Positions 28,265-37,144 of a stretch of 64,000 nucleotides of DNA are shown here, one piece after another. This DNA is from Bin5 sp034422415 (lineage in GTDB: Bacteria > Chloroflexota > Anaerolineae > Caldilineales > Caldilineaceae). The stretch's first letter is position 1. Each line of letters begins with the position of its first letter. Both the position numbers and the translations under genes were made by a program. The DNA lies in the NCBI GenBank assembly GCA_965202955.1, contig OZ241871.1, forward strand, positions 2,914,001-2,978,000, written 5' to 3'. The notes under the pieces were generated by a model. The model was not told the origin of the DNA. It did no database searches and saw only the letters and a program-made list of their open reading frames with translations.

Positions 28265-28681
28265 ATGCGTTCAACCTTCCGCTCGGCAGTATCGGTCTGC
28301 GCAGCCGCCGCCATTCTGGCCTGGCTCGGGCTGATTTCGCTCTCCGACCTCGGCGGCTATGTCCCCTGGCAGGCCGACATGCTGGCGCTCAGCCTTGGCG
28401 CCGCGTTGTGCGGAGTGCTCCTCGCGTTGGCCGAAGAAAAGGCGGCCCTGCTGCTGGCGATCGCTTCCCTGCTCAGCGTGCCGCTTTTTGGCGCCTTCTG
28501 GGCCTACGCCGCCTGGGGCCTGCTGGGCGGGTTTGTTCCCCCGCTCCAACTGCTCGTCTCCGACTATGTTCTGCTCTACACGCTCCAGCGCGGCCTCTTT
28601 CTGGTCGGTCTCGGTCTCGTGTTTGGACTGTTTGGCGTAATCGTCGTACAGTTATTCCTGCCTAAGCTACTTCGCAGTTGA
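28265..28681 (+). CDS. Small four-helix membrane protein, unknown function
   Basis: A 138-residue hydrophobic protein with about four membrane helices (near residues 7-28, 38-75, 80-100 and 110-135) and short loops. It begins 4 bp after the LEA2-like gene, so the two are likely coexpressed and may interact. I recognise no family motif. It lies between the two PhyH genes, in the same direction. Confidence 0.65.
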   Translation: MRSTFRSAVSVCAAAAILAWLGLISLSDLGGYVPWQADMLALSLGAALCGVLLALAEEKAALLLAIASLLSVPLFGAFWAYAAWGLLGGFVPPLQLLVSDYVLLYTLQRGLFLVGLGLVFGLFGVIVVQLFLPKLLRS

Positions 28682-28731
28682 ACAGAAAAACACGTTCAAC
28701 CTGCAAATTCTGAATCTTGAGGAGAACAATC

Positions 28732-29532
28732 ATGGCCCTGACTGCAGAACAGAAACAGTTTTTCGACGACAACGGCTATCTTGCCTACGGCCGCGTGCTG
28801 TCGGACGAGGAGGTCGAGGCACTCCGTCAGCGCAGCGAAGACATCGCCGCCGGACGGCTCACCCATGTGCCCCCCAACTATATTCAGCTCGAAGCGGAGT
28901 TCCGCGACGGCAAAAAGACGGTCGAGCCGCGCATCGACATGATCCGCAAGATGGTCTACCTCTGTTACCACGATGAGATCTTCGAGGCCGTGGCCAAGAA
29001 GGCGGCCATTGTTGACGTGATCGAAGAGCTGATGGGCACGCCCAACATCAAGTTCTACGCCGATCAGCTGATGATGAAGCCGCGCTTCAATGGCACTGTG
29101 ACTCACTGGCACCAGGACTCGGTCGCCTGGCCCATGTTCGCGCCCCAGAACCATGTGAGCTGCTGGGTCGCGCTCGACGACGCTACGGTCAAGAACGGCT
29201 GCATGACAGTGATCCCCGGCAGCCACAAGTTGGGGCCGATTGCGCGCGAGTATCACGAAAGATTCCTGTCGCTTCCGCACTTGGCAGAGCCCGTTCCGGT
29301 CGAAGTCAAGGCGGGCCACTGTATGTTCCACCACGGTCTGAACTTTCATCGCACCGGCGCAAACCCAACGCCCGATCGCCGTCGCGGACTGGCCTTGCAC
29401 TATATCGACGCTGAGACGAGCTACCTCGGCATCGTCGATGAAGATCACCGCAAGCAGGTAGAAGGCACGCCCAATCAGGGCAACACGCCGTTCATGCTCA
29501 TCCGCGGCCAGGAGATTCCGGGGCGTGTGTGA
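28732..29532 (+). CDS. Phytanoyl-CoA dioxygenase (PhyH) family protein (second)
   Basis: A 266-residue Fe(II)/2-oxoglutarate oxygenase. Iron ligands are HQD in THWHQDSVAWP and His in FHHGLNFHRTGA; the 2-oxoglutarate Arg is probably in PDRRRGLALHY. The start MALTAEQKQFF follows GAGGAGA. It is clearly a paralog of the PhyH at 26928, but diverged. Between them lie two membrane-protein genes. The following gene is an aldo/keto reductase, which would fit oxidation of a hydroxylated product, but this is inference. Confidence 0.93.
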   Translation: MALTAEQKQFFDDNGYLAYGRVLSDEEVEALRQRSEDIAAGRLTHVPPNYIQLEAEFRDGKKTVEPRIDMIRKMVYLCYHDEIFEAVAKKAAIVDVIEELMGTPNIKFYADQLMMKPRFNGTVTHWHQDSVAWPMFAPQNHVSCWVALDDATVKNGCMTVIPGSHKLGPIAREYHERFLSLPHLAEPVPVEVKAGHCMFHHGLNFHRTGANPTPDRRRGLALHYIDAETSYLGIVDEDHRKQVEGTPNQGNTPFMLIRGQEIPGRV

Positions 29533-29656
29533 CGGCAGTCCTGAGTCGCCAGTGAACTGTTAATCGAAGCGAACGGTTTGCCGTCTGTATGTGGTCCCGT
29601 CGGCGGTTGGTCTGCTCCGCCGGCGGCCCCCAGCCAAGTGGAAGGAGAGGCTCACC

Positions 29657-30523
29657 ATGGGCAATGCCTTACCCACCGCAACGCTCGGCCGCACCGGCCT
29701 GGAGGTCACCCGCCTCGGATTCGGCGCCGCGCACCGCCGCGCCATGACCGATGCCGAAATGGAGGCCCAGCTCAACGCCGTCCTCGACGCGGGGATTAAC
29801 TTCGTCGACACGGCCAACGATTACGGCAACAGCGAGGAGATGATAGGACGATTCATCCGCCATCGCCGCGACGAGTTCATCCTGGCCACCAAGTGCGGCT
29901 GCCATCACGACGGGCATATCTGGACGAGAGAGAATCTCTTTCGCGGACTCCATGAAAGCCTGGAGCGGCTCCGCGTCGACTCTGTGGACATAATGCAGCT
30001 CCACAACCCGACTGTAGCCGAGTGCGAACAAGGTGAGCTGGTCAAGGCGCTCCAGGACATGCGCGCCCAGGGCAAAGTGCGCTGGATCGGCATGTCGACG
30101 ACCCTGCCCCACCTGCCCACCTACCTCGAATGGGACGTCTTCGACGCATACCAGATTCCCTATTCCGCGCTGGAACGCGACCACGAAATCTGGCTGACAA
30201 CGACCGCTCAGGCCGGCGCCGGTACGATCATTCGCGGCGGCGTAGCCTTGGGTCAGCCGAAAGTTGGCCTGGGAACCGAGGACCGCTGGCAGGCCTTTAC
30301 CGATGCCGGGCTGGCCGACCTGCGGCAGGCCGACGAGACCTACACATCCTTTATGCTGCGCTACACGCTGACCCATCCCGACGCGCACACGATCATCGTC
30401 GGTACAACCAACCCCGCGCATCTCGCAGAGAACGTGAAGGCCGTGCTGGCAGGTCCCCTGTCCGCCGACCTGTACGCCGAAACCAAGCGCCGCCTGGATG
30501 ACATCGGCGTGACGCCGGCCTGA
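29657..30523 (+). CDS. Aldo/keto reductase
   Basis: An NADPH-dependent AKR-fold oxidoreductase of 288 residues. The catalytic tetrad is visible: Asp and Tyr in FVDTANDYGNSE, Lys in ILATKCG and His in DIMQLHNP. The NADP region at the C-terminus reads TIIVGTTNPAHLAENV. The start at 29657 is chosen for the GAAGGAGAGG ribosome site and the family N-terminus LGRTGLEVTRLGFG. It lies between the second PhyH and a propeller-type protein. Substrate unknown. Confidence 0.93.
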   Translation: MGNALPTATLGRTGLEVTRLGFGAAHRRAMTDAEMEAQLNAVLDAGINFVDTANDYGNSEEMIGRFIRHRRDEFILATKCGCHHDGHIWTRENLFRGLHESLERLRVDSVDIMQLHNPTVAECEQGELVKALQDMRAQGKVRWIGMSTTLPHLPTYLEWDVFDAYQIPYSALERDHEIWLTTTAQAGAGTIIRGGVALGQPKVGLGTEDRWQAFTDAGLADLRQADETYTSFMLRYTLTHPDAHTIIVGTTNPAHLAENVKAVLAGPLSADLYAETKRRLDDIGVTPA

Positions 30524-30567
30524 ACCTGTAATTGGACCGCCGGCCCACCGCATAAGAGGCATACGCC

Positions 30568-32022
30568 ATGACAGTCTCACCTTCCGGGCAGGGCGTCGTC
30601 GACATCGGCTCGCGCCGCGAGCTGCTGGTTGACGACCATCTGATCGCAGTTCTAGGCCGCGACGCCGCGCTGCGGCTCCACCGTCCCGTGCCGCAGGAAA
30701 TCGCCCTCGAGTTGGACGCGCCTTGGGAGGGAAATGCCTCCGGCTACTACACGGTCTTTCAGGACGGCGGCACCTACCGCATGTACTATCGAGGCTGGCA
30801 CTTTTCCCACGACTCCGGCTCGCTGGAGTACCCTCACGCCGAGGTGGTCTGCCTCGCCGAAAGCGGCGACGGCATCAGCTGGACCAAACCGGATCTGGGC
30901 CTGGTCGAATACGACGGCTCGCGCAACAACAACATCATCCTCGACGCCCGCGATGACGGCAGCCCGGCCATAAACTTCGTACCATTCAAGGACCCCAACC
31001 CTGGCGCTGCCAGCGCGGCGCAATACAAGGCGCTCGCCAACAACCGGGGATACAAGGGGCTGTTCGCGCTCAGCTCGCCCGACGGCCTCCGCTGGACGGC
31101 AATGCGCGACGAGCCGGTCATCACCAAAGGCTATTTCGACTCCCAGAACCTGGCCTTCTGGGACAGCGAGCGCGGCGAATACCGCGATTACCACCGCGAC
31201 TTCCGCCACGGCCGCGACATCATGACCTGCGTCTCCGCCGATTTCCTCGACTGGACCGAGCCGGTCTTTGTCGACTACAGTCCCGGCCGCATCGCCGAAC
31301 TCTACACCAACCAGATCATCCCCTACTTCCGGGCGCCGCATCTCTTTGTCGGTTTCCCGACCCGCTACGTCGAACACCCATGGTCGGCGGCGATCGAGGA
31401 CCTGCCGGAGCAGGAGCATCGCCGCATCCGCGCCGACGCGCACGAACGTTACGGCGCGGCGCTGACCGACGGCCTCTTCATGAGCAGCCGTGACGGTCTC
31501 ACCTTCAACATCTGGCCGGAAGCCTTCATCCGGCCCGGACTTCGGCCAATCGACAACTGGACCTACGGCGACAACTACCAGAACTGGGGCCTGGTGACGA
31601 CCCGCTCGCAGTTTGACGGCGCGCCCGACGAGTTGTCCATCTACGTGAACGAGGGCTACTGGCGCGGCCAGGGCGCCAGCCTGCGCCGCTACACCTTGCG
31701 GGTCGACGGTTTCGTCTCGCTCAACGCACCTCTCAGCGGCGGCGAGATGGTTACCAGGCCCCTCAAGTTCCAGGGCCGCGAATTGGAGCTCAATTTTTCC
31801 GCCTCGGCCGCCGGCAGCGTGCGCGTCGAAATTCTGCACGGACAGGTCGACACCGCAATCGAGGGCTATCGCCTTGCCGACTGCGTCGAGATTCTGGGCG
31901 ATGACCTGGAGCGGACCGTCCGCTGGGCGCAGGGCGCTGACCTTGGCAAGCTCAGCGGCGAGGCGATTCGGCTGCGCTTCGAGCTGCACGACGCCGACCT
32001 TTTCGCTTTCCGCTTCGTGTAG
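30568..32022 (+). CDS. Predicted five-bladed beta-propeller glycosidase-like protein (first copy)
   Basis: A 484-residue protein without signal peptide. The N-terminus SRRELLVDDHLIAVLG and the blade motif LDAPWEGNASGYYTVFQDGGTYRMYYRG recur in the paralog at 39185. Repeated YYRG/YRDYHRDF and DGLRW-type strands suggest a propeller as in GH32/GH43/GH130 enzymes. It is usually annotated as hypothetical. Acidic residues at equivalent positions in both copies could be catalytic, but I cannot assign them. It shares an operon direction with the aldo/keto reductase (45 bp upstream). Cytosolic location suggests action on an imported, short sugar. Confidence 0.7.
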   Translation: MTVSPSGQGVVDIGSRRELLVDDHLIAVLGRDAALRLHRPVPQEIALELDAPWEGNASGYYTVFQDGGTYRMYYRGWHFSHDSGSLEYPHAEVVCLAESGDGISWTKPDLGLVEYDGSRNNNIILDARDDGSPAINFVPFKDPNPGAASAAQYKALANNRGYKGLFALSSPDGLRWTAMRDEPVITKGYFDSQNLAFWDSERGEYRDYHRDFRHGRDIMTCVSADFLDWTEPVFVDYSPGRIAELYTNQIIPYFRAPHLFVGFPTRYVEHPWSAAIEDLPEQEHRRIRADAHERYGAALTDGLFMSSRDGLTFNIWPEAFIRPGLRPIDNWTYGDNYQNWGLVTTRSQFDGAPDELSIYVNEGYWRGQGASLRRYTLRVDGFVSLNAPLSGGEMVTRPLKFQGRELELNFSASAAGSVRVEILHGQVDTAIEGYRLADCVEILGDDLERTVRWAQGADLGKLSGEAIRLRFELHDADLFAFRFV

Positions 32023-32080
32023 CAGACGGGATTCACCGTAATCGGCCCGATACATTCGCACAGCGGCGCGGGGAAACAGG

Positions 32081-32560
32081 ATGAGCCTAAGGCCCTACCG
32101 ACCGTCCGATCTGGAGACGCTCAAGACGATCACGGCGATCTGCTTCGACGGCGTCTGCATCGATCAGAACATCGAGCAGCTATACGGGCTGATCCACGGC
32201 CAGGACTGGCGCTGGCGCAAGAAACGCCACATCGATGATGACACCGCCATCAACGCCGCGGGCATCTTTGTCGCCGAGGAGGACGGTCAGATCGTCGGCT
32301 ACATTTCTACGCGGGTCGACAAGGCAGCAAAGGTAGGCGGCATCCCCAACTTTGCCGTTCTGCCCGACTATCAGCAGCGCGGCATCGGCCGCAAGCTGCT
32401 GGAGCAGGCGGTCGCATATCTCGCCGCCGAAGGAATGCACTACGCCAGAATCGAGACCCTGGCCCAGAACGAGGTAGGTGCGCACTTCTACCCCAAGTTC
32501 GGATTTCAGGAGGTGGCGCGGCAGGTACACTACGTCATGCCAATCACCGCCGGCGAATGA
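32081..32560 (+). CDS. GNAT-family N-acetyltransferase
   Basis: An acetyl-CoA-dependent acyltransferase of 159 residues. The acetyl-CoA-binding motif A reads NFAVLPDYQQRGIGRKLLEQAV, with the QxxGxG loop. The N-terminus MSLRPYRPSDLETLKTI is the standard first strand and helix. The ATG is 58 bp after the propeller gene. The acceptor is not predictable. Confidence 0.9.
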   Translation: MSLRPYRPSDLETLKTITAICFDGVCIDQNIEQLYGLIHGQDWRWRKKRHIDDDTAINAAGIFVAEEDGQIVGYISTRVDKAAKVGGIPNFAVLPDYQQRGIGRKLLEQAVAYLAAEGMHYARIETLAQNEVGAHFYPKFGFQEVARQVHYVMPITAGE

Positions 32561-32614
32561 ACCGCTCCCTCCGTCGTAAGTCGCAACATTAACTCACATT
32601 TCAGGAGTGTTCGC

Positions 32615-33652
32615 ATGTCAAAAGCCAAAGTCAGAGTTGGCATCGTCGGCGCCGGGCCAATCGGCGGACTGGGTCGCAGGCCCTTTTCCCACGCTGCCGG
32701 CTACCGCCGTTGCGAGGACGCCGAGCTTGTCGCCATCGCCGACATCGACCCCAAGCGCCTCCAGCAGTTCGGCGATGAATGGGAAATCCCGCCCGAACAC
32801 CGCTATCCCACCGCGACCGATATGTACGAAAAGGCCGCGCTGGATGTCGTCGACGTAACCACCAACAGCCTCTACCACCATCAGCCGGTCATCGACGCCG
32901 CCGCGGCCGGCATCAAGGTCATCATGGTTGAAAAGCCCCTTGCCACCAGCGTCGCCTGGGGCCGCAAGATGGTCGAGGCCTGCGAAAAGAGCGGCGCCCG
33001 CCTCATCACCGAGCATACCCGGCGGTTTCTTCCCCATTACCAGCGTCTCAAGCGCATGGTTGACGAAGGCGCCGTCGGCCGCGTTAAGACCATCACCTAC
33101 GAGGGCTGCCGCCCACTCCTCATGAACGGGACGCATACTGTCGACTACGCCTTTTTCTTCACCTCCGCCGAGCCTCTGCTTGTCTCCGGCTACCTGAACC
33201 AGGAGAGCGTAGCCGACCCGGGCGGCGCCGGATTGGTCGCCTGCTCCGACGGCGTCGTCGTCATCATCGACTGCATTGCCGAGCGTAGCGAGCATCTGGG
33301 CTACACGACAATCGCCGGCACCGGGGGCCGCATTCACTTCAGCGAGCGCCGCGGCCTCTGGGAGCACGGGCCCCTCGTCGAAGCCGACGAGGGCTACGGA
33401 ACCCGCTACGACTTCGAGCCCATCCCCGATATGCCCTCCGAATTCAAACTCGACGACTATTTCTACGCTGCTGTCCGCGAAAGCGTCGACTGTCTGCTCG
33501 AAGACCGCGAGAGCGTATCCACAGGCCGCGACGGCCTCAAAGCGCTCGAAGTCATCACCGCCATCCACATCTCCCACAAGACCGGCACCCAAGTGTCGCT
33601 GCCTCTCGCTCCGGGCCTCGACGAAGTCGAAATCCGCACAACCGGCGAATAG
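32615..33652 (+). CDS. Gfo/Idh/MocA family oxidoreductase 1
   Basis: An NAD(P)-dependent sugar or inositol dehydrogenase-like protein, 345 residues. The Rossmann motif reads VGIVGAGPIGGLG, and the catalytic Lys is in MVEKPLATS near residue 110. The C-terminal substrate domain contains TEHTRRFLPHYQRLK. The CAGGAG ribosome site precedes the ATG. It is the first of three Gfo/Idh/MocA genes in a row, all in the same direction, which suggests successive oxidation steps or a set of related sugars. Substrate unknown. Confidence 0.93.
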   Translation: MSKAKVRVGIVGAGPIGGLGRRPFSHAAGYRRCEDAELVAIADIDPKRLQQFGDEWEIPPEHRYPTATDMYEKAALDVVDVTTNSLYHHQPVIDAAAAGIKVIMVEKPLATSVAWGRKMVEACEKSGARLITEHTRRFLPHYQRLKRMVDEGAVGRVKTITYEGCRPLLMNGTHTVDYAFFFTSAEPLLVSGYLNQESVADPGGAGLVACSDGVVVIIDCIAERSEHLGYTTIAGTGGRIHFSERRGLWEHGPLVEADEGYGTRYDFEPIPDMPSEFKLDDYFYAAVRESVDCLLEDRESVSTGRDGLKALEVITAIHISHKTGTQVSLPLAPGLDEVEIRTTGE

Positions 33653-33748
33653 GAGAGCGGAGCAAACGCCCGGCTGGCAGAAACGCCAATACACGCGCCA
33701 ACACAACTGAAAGGCGGTATCGTCTCCCAAACCTCCCTGGAGCCCAAC

Positions 33749-34912
33749 ATGCCAAAGATCTACCGCGCCGCCGTTATCGGCCATACCGGGCGCGGCAACT
33801 ACGGCCACCAGCTTGACTTGGCCTTTCAGGGCGTGCCGGGCGTCGAAGTCATCGCCGTCGCCGACCCGGACGCAGAGGGGCGTGCCGCCGCTGCAAAGCG
33901 GATCAACGCGCCCCGTAGCTTCGCCGATTACCGCGAGATGATCGCCCGCGTCCAGCCCGACCTCGTCAGCGTCTGCCCGCGCTGGGTCGACGAGCACCGC
34001 GACATGGTCATCGCCTGCACCGAAGCCGGCGTCAAGGGCATCTTCTGCGAAAAGCCGTTCGCCCGCACGCTGGCCGAAGCCGACGCCATGCTCGCGGCCT
34101 GTGAACGGCACAACACGAAACTGGCTGTTGCGCACCGCCGCGCCAATCCCTACGAGCTGCACGCCAGGAAACTGATCGAAGAGGGCCTGATCGGCGACGT
34201 GCAGATGGTCCGCCGCCACGGCAAGGCCGACCACCGCGCCGGGGCGATGGACCTGATCGTCCTGGGCACCCACCTTCTCGATGACATCCGCTTCTTTGCC
34301 GGTTCTGACGTACTCTGGGCCCACGCGCACGTAACGCAGGATGGCCGCGAGGTGACCCTGGACGACATCTGCGAGGGCGACGAGGGCGTCGGCCTTGTCG
34401 CCGGCAACGGCCTGGCTGCCTATTTCGTCTTTCGCAACGGCGTAACCGCCCACTTCGACTCCTACCGCAGCGACGACGCCGACACGCGCGAGCGGGTCAA
34501 CTGGCTCGGCCTCGAGATCCACGGCTCCGACGGTATTCTGTCCCTGCGCGGCGCTCCTCTGGGCGAACTCTATCGCTATCCCTACCGGCTCTGGCTTCCG
34601 GGAGATCGCGACGGCTCCTGGGAGCGAATTAAGTTACCCGAATGGGACCGCAAATCCGACGGCCAGCCGCGGTCTGTCAACGAAAAGTTCCAAGCCAACA
34701 ACCGTCTCTTCGTCGAAGAGTTGATCCGGGCAATCGAGGAGGAGCGCGAAGTGACGGCTGTCACCAATGGCAAGGACGCACGCGCCGTATTGGAAATGAT
34801 CATGGCGATCCACGAGTCACAGCGCATTCGCGGCCGTGTCTACTTTCCGCTGGAAAACCGCGACAATCCCTACGAGCGCTGGCGCACAGAGGCCGGAAGC
34901 AAAAGGGACTGA
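33749..34912 (+). CDS. Gfo/Idh/MocA family oxidoreductase 2
   Basis: A 387-residue member. The N-terminal nucleotide fold begins KIYRAAVIGHTGRGNYGH, an unusual dinucleotide loop with extra residues compared with the usual GxGxxG. The catalytic Lys lies in IFCEKPFART. The C-terminal domain has the AHRRANPYELHARKL segment, where a His and Arg likely face the substrate. It lies 96 bp after the first member and 69 bp before the third. It shares only modest similarity with both. Confidence 0.92.
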   Translation: MPKIYRAAVIGHTGRGNYGHQLDLAFQGVPGVEVIAVADPDAEGRAAAAKRINAPRSFADYREMIARVQPDLVSVCPRWVDEHRDMVIACTEAGVKGIFCEKPFARTLAEADAMLAACERHNTKLAVAHRRANPYELHARKLIEEGLIGDVQMVRRHGKADHRAGAMDLIVLGTHLLDDIRFFAGSDVLWAHAHVTQDGREVTLDDICEGDEGVGLVAGNGLAAYFVFRNGVTAHFDSYRSDDADTRERVNWLGLEIHGSDGILSLRGAPLGELYRYPYRLWLPGDRDGSWERIKLPEWDRKSDGQPRSVNEKFQANNRLFVEELIRAIEEEREVTAVTNGKDARAVLEMIMAIHESQRIRGRVYFPLENRDNPYERWRTEAGSKRD

Positions 34913-34981
34913 ATCAGTCAACAAACCGCCTCCTCCATCCGGGAAATTCGCATAAGTCCAGACCACGTTCAGGAGTGAAAT

Positions 34982-36064
34982 ATGTCCGCAAGTCGGAATC
35001 CATCAGCCAAAACCTACCGGGCCGGCATCATCGGGCTGACCGGCATCGGCCAGTCTCCGCCGCGCTACGACCTCTGGTCGACCCGCCACCCGCAGCCGCA
35101 CTCGCATGCCTCCGCCTATGCCGCGCATCCACGTGCCGAGGTGGTGGCGGTCTGTGAGCTTGTGCCCGAGCTCCTGGACCGATATGAGGACAACTGGGGG
35201 CCGGCGGCGAGATATTCCGACTATCGCGCCATGCTCGAGAAGGAAAATCTGGACCTGCTGAGCGTGGTCACCTCCGACCACCTGCACGCGCAGATGGTCG
35301 TGGACGCGGCCGAGGCCGGCGTCCCCGCCATCTACTGCGAGAAGCCCCTCGCCACCACGCTCACCGACGCCGACCGCATGTTGGCCGCGGTCGAGAAGAG
35401 CGGCGCCAAAATCTGCGTCGACCACGGCAGACGCTGGGACCCGTTCTGGCGGCAGGCAAAGGCGATTATCGATGACGGCCGCATCGGCTCACTGACCCGG
35501 ATCGGCGCACATCTGGGGGGCGAACGGGCGATGCTCTTTCGCAACGGCACACACCTGGTCGATACCGTCTGCATGTACGCCGACGCTGCGCCGGACTGGC
35601 TGATCGGGAGCATGGAGGAGGGCTACGAGGACCGCACCGAATACCGGGGCGACGGCGGCCACGATCCCGCCACCGACCCCGGCGCGTCGGCCTATCTCCA
35701 CTTCACCAACGGCGTGCGCGCCCACATCGAAATCTCACAGAAAACGCTGGTCAACTTCGAGCTGGACCTGCTCTGCACAAACGGTCGCATCCGTATCAGC
35801 AACACCGAAGCGACCGTCTACCTTGTGTCGGAGAAGTACCCCTACGAGGTGACCAGCCGCCCGATCGGCGGAACGGTCGACTACACCAGCGGCATGGTCA
35901 ACGCGGTCGATGAGCTGATCGGATTGATCGAGGACGGGGGCGAGAGCGTGTCCAGCGGCCGTGAGGCGCTGCACAGCCTGGAGATAATGATTGCGATCAT
36001 GCGCTCGCAGGCAGAGGGCGTGGAGAAAATCCACTGGCCCCTCGCCCGCGATGGTCAGGAATGA
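34982..36064 (+). CDS. Gfo/Idh/MocA family oxidoreductase 3
   Basis: A 360-residue member with Rossmann start YRAGIIGLTGIGQSPPRY, another extended dinucleotide loop, and catalytic Lys in IYCEKPLATT. CAGGAGTGA precedes the ATG. Its TGA ends at 36064, and the stop codon of the minus-strand aminotransferase begins at 36065, so the two genes abut with no gap. Residues HGRRWDPFWRQAK in the C-terminal domain may face the substrate. Confidence 0.93.
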   Translation: MSASRNPSAKTYRAGIIGLTGIGQSPPRYDLWSTRHPQPHSHASAYAAHPRAEVVAVCELVPELLDRYEDNWGPAARYSDYRAMLEKENLDLLSVVTSDHLHAQMVVDAAEAGVPAIYCEKPLATTLTDADRMLAAVEKSGAKICVDHGRRWDPFWRQAKAIIDDGRIGSLTRIGAHLGGERAMLFRNGTHLVDTVCMYADAAPDWLIGSMEEGYEDRTEYRGDGGHDPATDPGASAYLHFTNGVRAHIEISQKTLVNFELDLLCTNGRIRISNTEATVYLVSEKYPYEVTSRPIGGTVDYTSGMVNAVDELIGLIEDGGESVSSGREALHSLEIMIAIMRSQAEGVEKIHWPLARDGQE

Positions 36065-37012
36065 TCAGCCGCTTTGCTGCGCGATATCAGCGTAGGCGCG
36101 TGCCTGCGCGACCATATCCACCTCCACCATCTGGTTCCAGGCCGACATCAGCCGCAGGGTGACCGGGCCCGGTTCGCCCGCACCGACGTCGTGGCCGTTG
36201 AAGCGCGTTGCCGGCATGATCGTAAATGGCGTCGAAGTGAAGAAAGCCTCGTCCGCGGTCATCACGTCGTAAGGCTCCAGATTGCGCTCCTGGCAGGGTA
36301 TCTCCAGCTGCTGCGCCAGCTCCAGAACGGCCTGCCGGGTGACGCCCCGCAGGATGTTACGCGGCTCCGCCGTCAGCAGCCCGCCATCCTTGACAATGAA
36401 GAAGTTCGAACCCGTGCCCTCGGTCAGGAAGCCGTCCTCATCTATCAGCAGCGCCCACGCTTCCGGGTCAACCTTTTGGGCCTGCAGATTGGCCAACTGG
36501 TAGTAGATGCGGCTGCGATTCTTGATCTTGGGGTCGATCAGCCGCGAAGGAACGGAACGCTGCGCCGGCACGACAGCGTGGACGCCGCTGACATAAGAGT
36601 CGGCCAGCGCGGCCAGATGCCACGTCAACGGCCAGCAGTTGATCGTAACCGTTGGCTGGACGCCGCCCTCAAAGATCGACTGGTAGAAGCCCAGCGGCCC
36701 GCGCGAGACATTGTGGACGATCTGAAAGTCGATGCCGTCGGGGAAGCAGGGCCGGTTTCTCTCGATTGTCTCCAGCGTCGCGGCCTCCATGCCGTCCGCC
36801 GTCAGTCCGCAGTCGATCTCCAGCGTTCTCAGCCCGACATAGAGCCTCTCGATATGCTCCCGCAGCCGGAACGGTTGGCCGTTGAAGGCGCGCGTCGTTT
36901 CAAATATCACATCACCGAACATGAGCGCGGAATCGAAGATCGAGAATCCGGCCTCACTCTCGGGCACGAACGATCCGCTGACGTAGACTGTGCGTTGGGT
37001 TGTCATTGCCAT
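36065..37012 (-). CDS. Class IV PLP-dependent aminotransferase (branched-chain/D-amino acid type)
   Basis: A PLP enzyme of 315 residues from the IlvE/Dat/PabC group. It has FDSALMFGDVIFETTR near the N-terminus, the catalytic Lys in DPKIKNRSRIYYQLAN, and the cofactor motif FLTEGTGSNFFIV, followed by NILRGVTRQAVLELA. It is longer and more N-terminally loaded than PabC. Branched-chain amino acids are the most likely substrates by family, but an amino-sugar or D-amino acid role is possible given the neighbourhood. It is divergent from the dehydrogenase at 37145 and ends exactly against the Gfo gene. Confidence 0.9.
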   Translation of the reverse strand: MAMTTQRTVYVSGSFVPESEAGFSIFDSALMFGDVIFETTRAFNGQPFRLREHIERLYVGLRTLEIDCGLTADGMEAATLETIERNRPCFPDGIDFQIVHNVSRGPLGFYQSIFEGGVQPTVTINCWPLTWHLAALADSYVSGVHAVVPAQRSVPSRLIDPKIKNRSRIYYQLANLQAQKVDPEAWALLIDEDGFLTEGTGSNFFIVKDGGLLTAEPRNILRGVTRQAVLELAQQLEIPCQERNLEPYDVMTADEAFFTSTPFTIMPATRFNGHDVGAGEPGPVTLRLMSAWNQMVEVDMVAQARAYADIAQQSG

Positions 37013-37144
37013 CCTCCGCGACGGTTGTGGAGAGGCGAGAGCAGCGCCCGCCCTTGGTTGAAAGCAGACTGCGTTTGATTGTACACTTGACTATACACTC
37101 CTGTCTATCGCCGCCGCACTCGCAGAACAGAAAGGGAATGTCGC

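Noticed and set aside
32618..34522. 634-codon minus-strand frame over two Gfo genes
   Set aside because: Both plus-strand genes carry full family motifs; the minus frame shows none.
37081..37097. Possible promoter with TTGATT and TATACA before the dehydrogenase at 37145
   Set aside because: Spacing of 11 bp is too short for a sigma-70 promoter.
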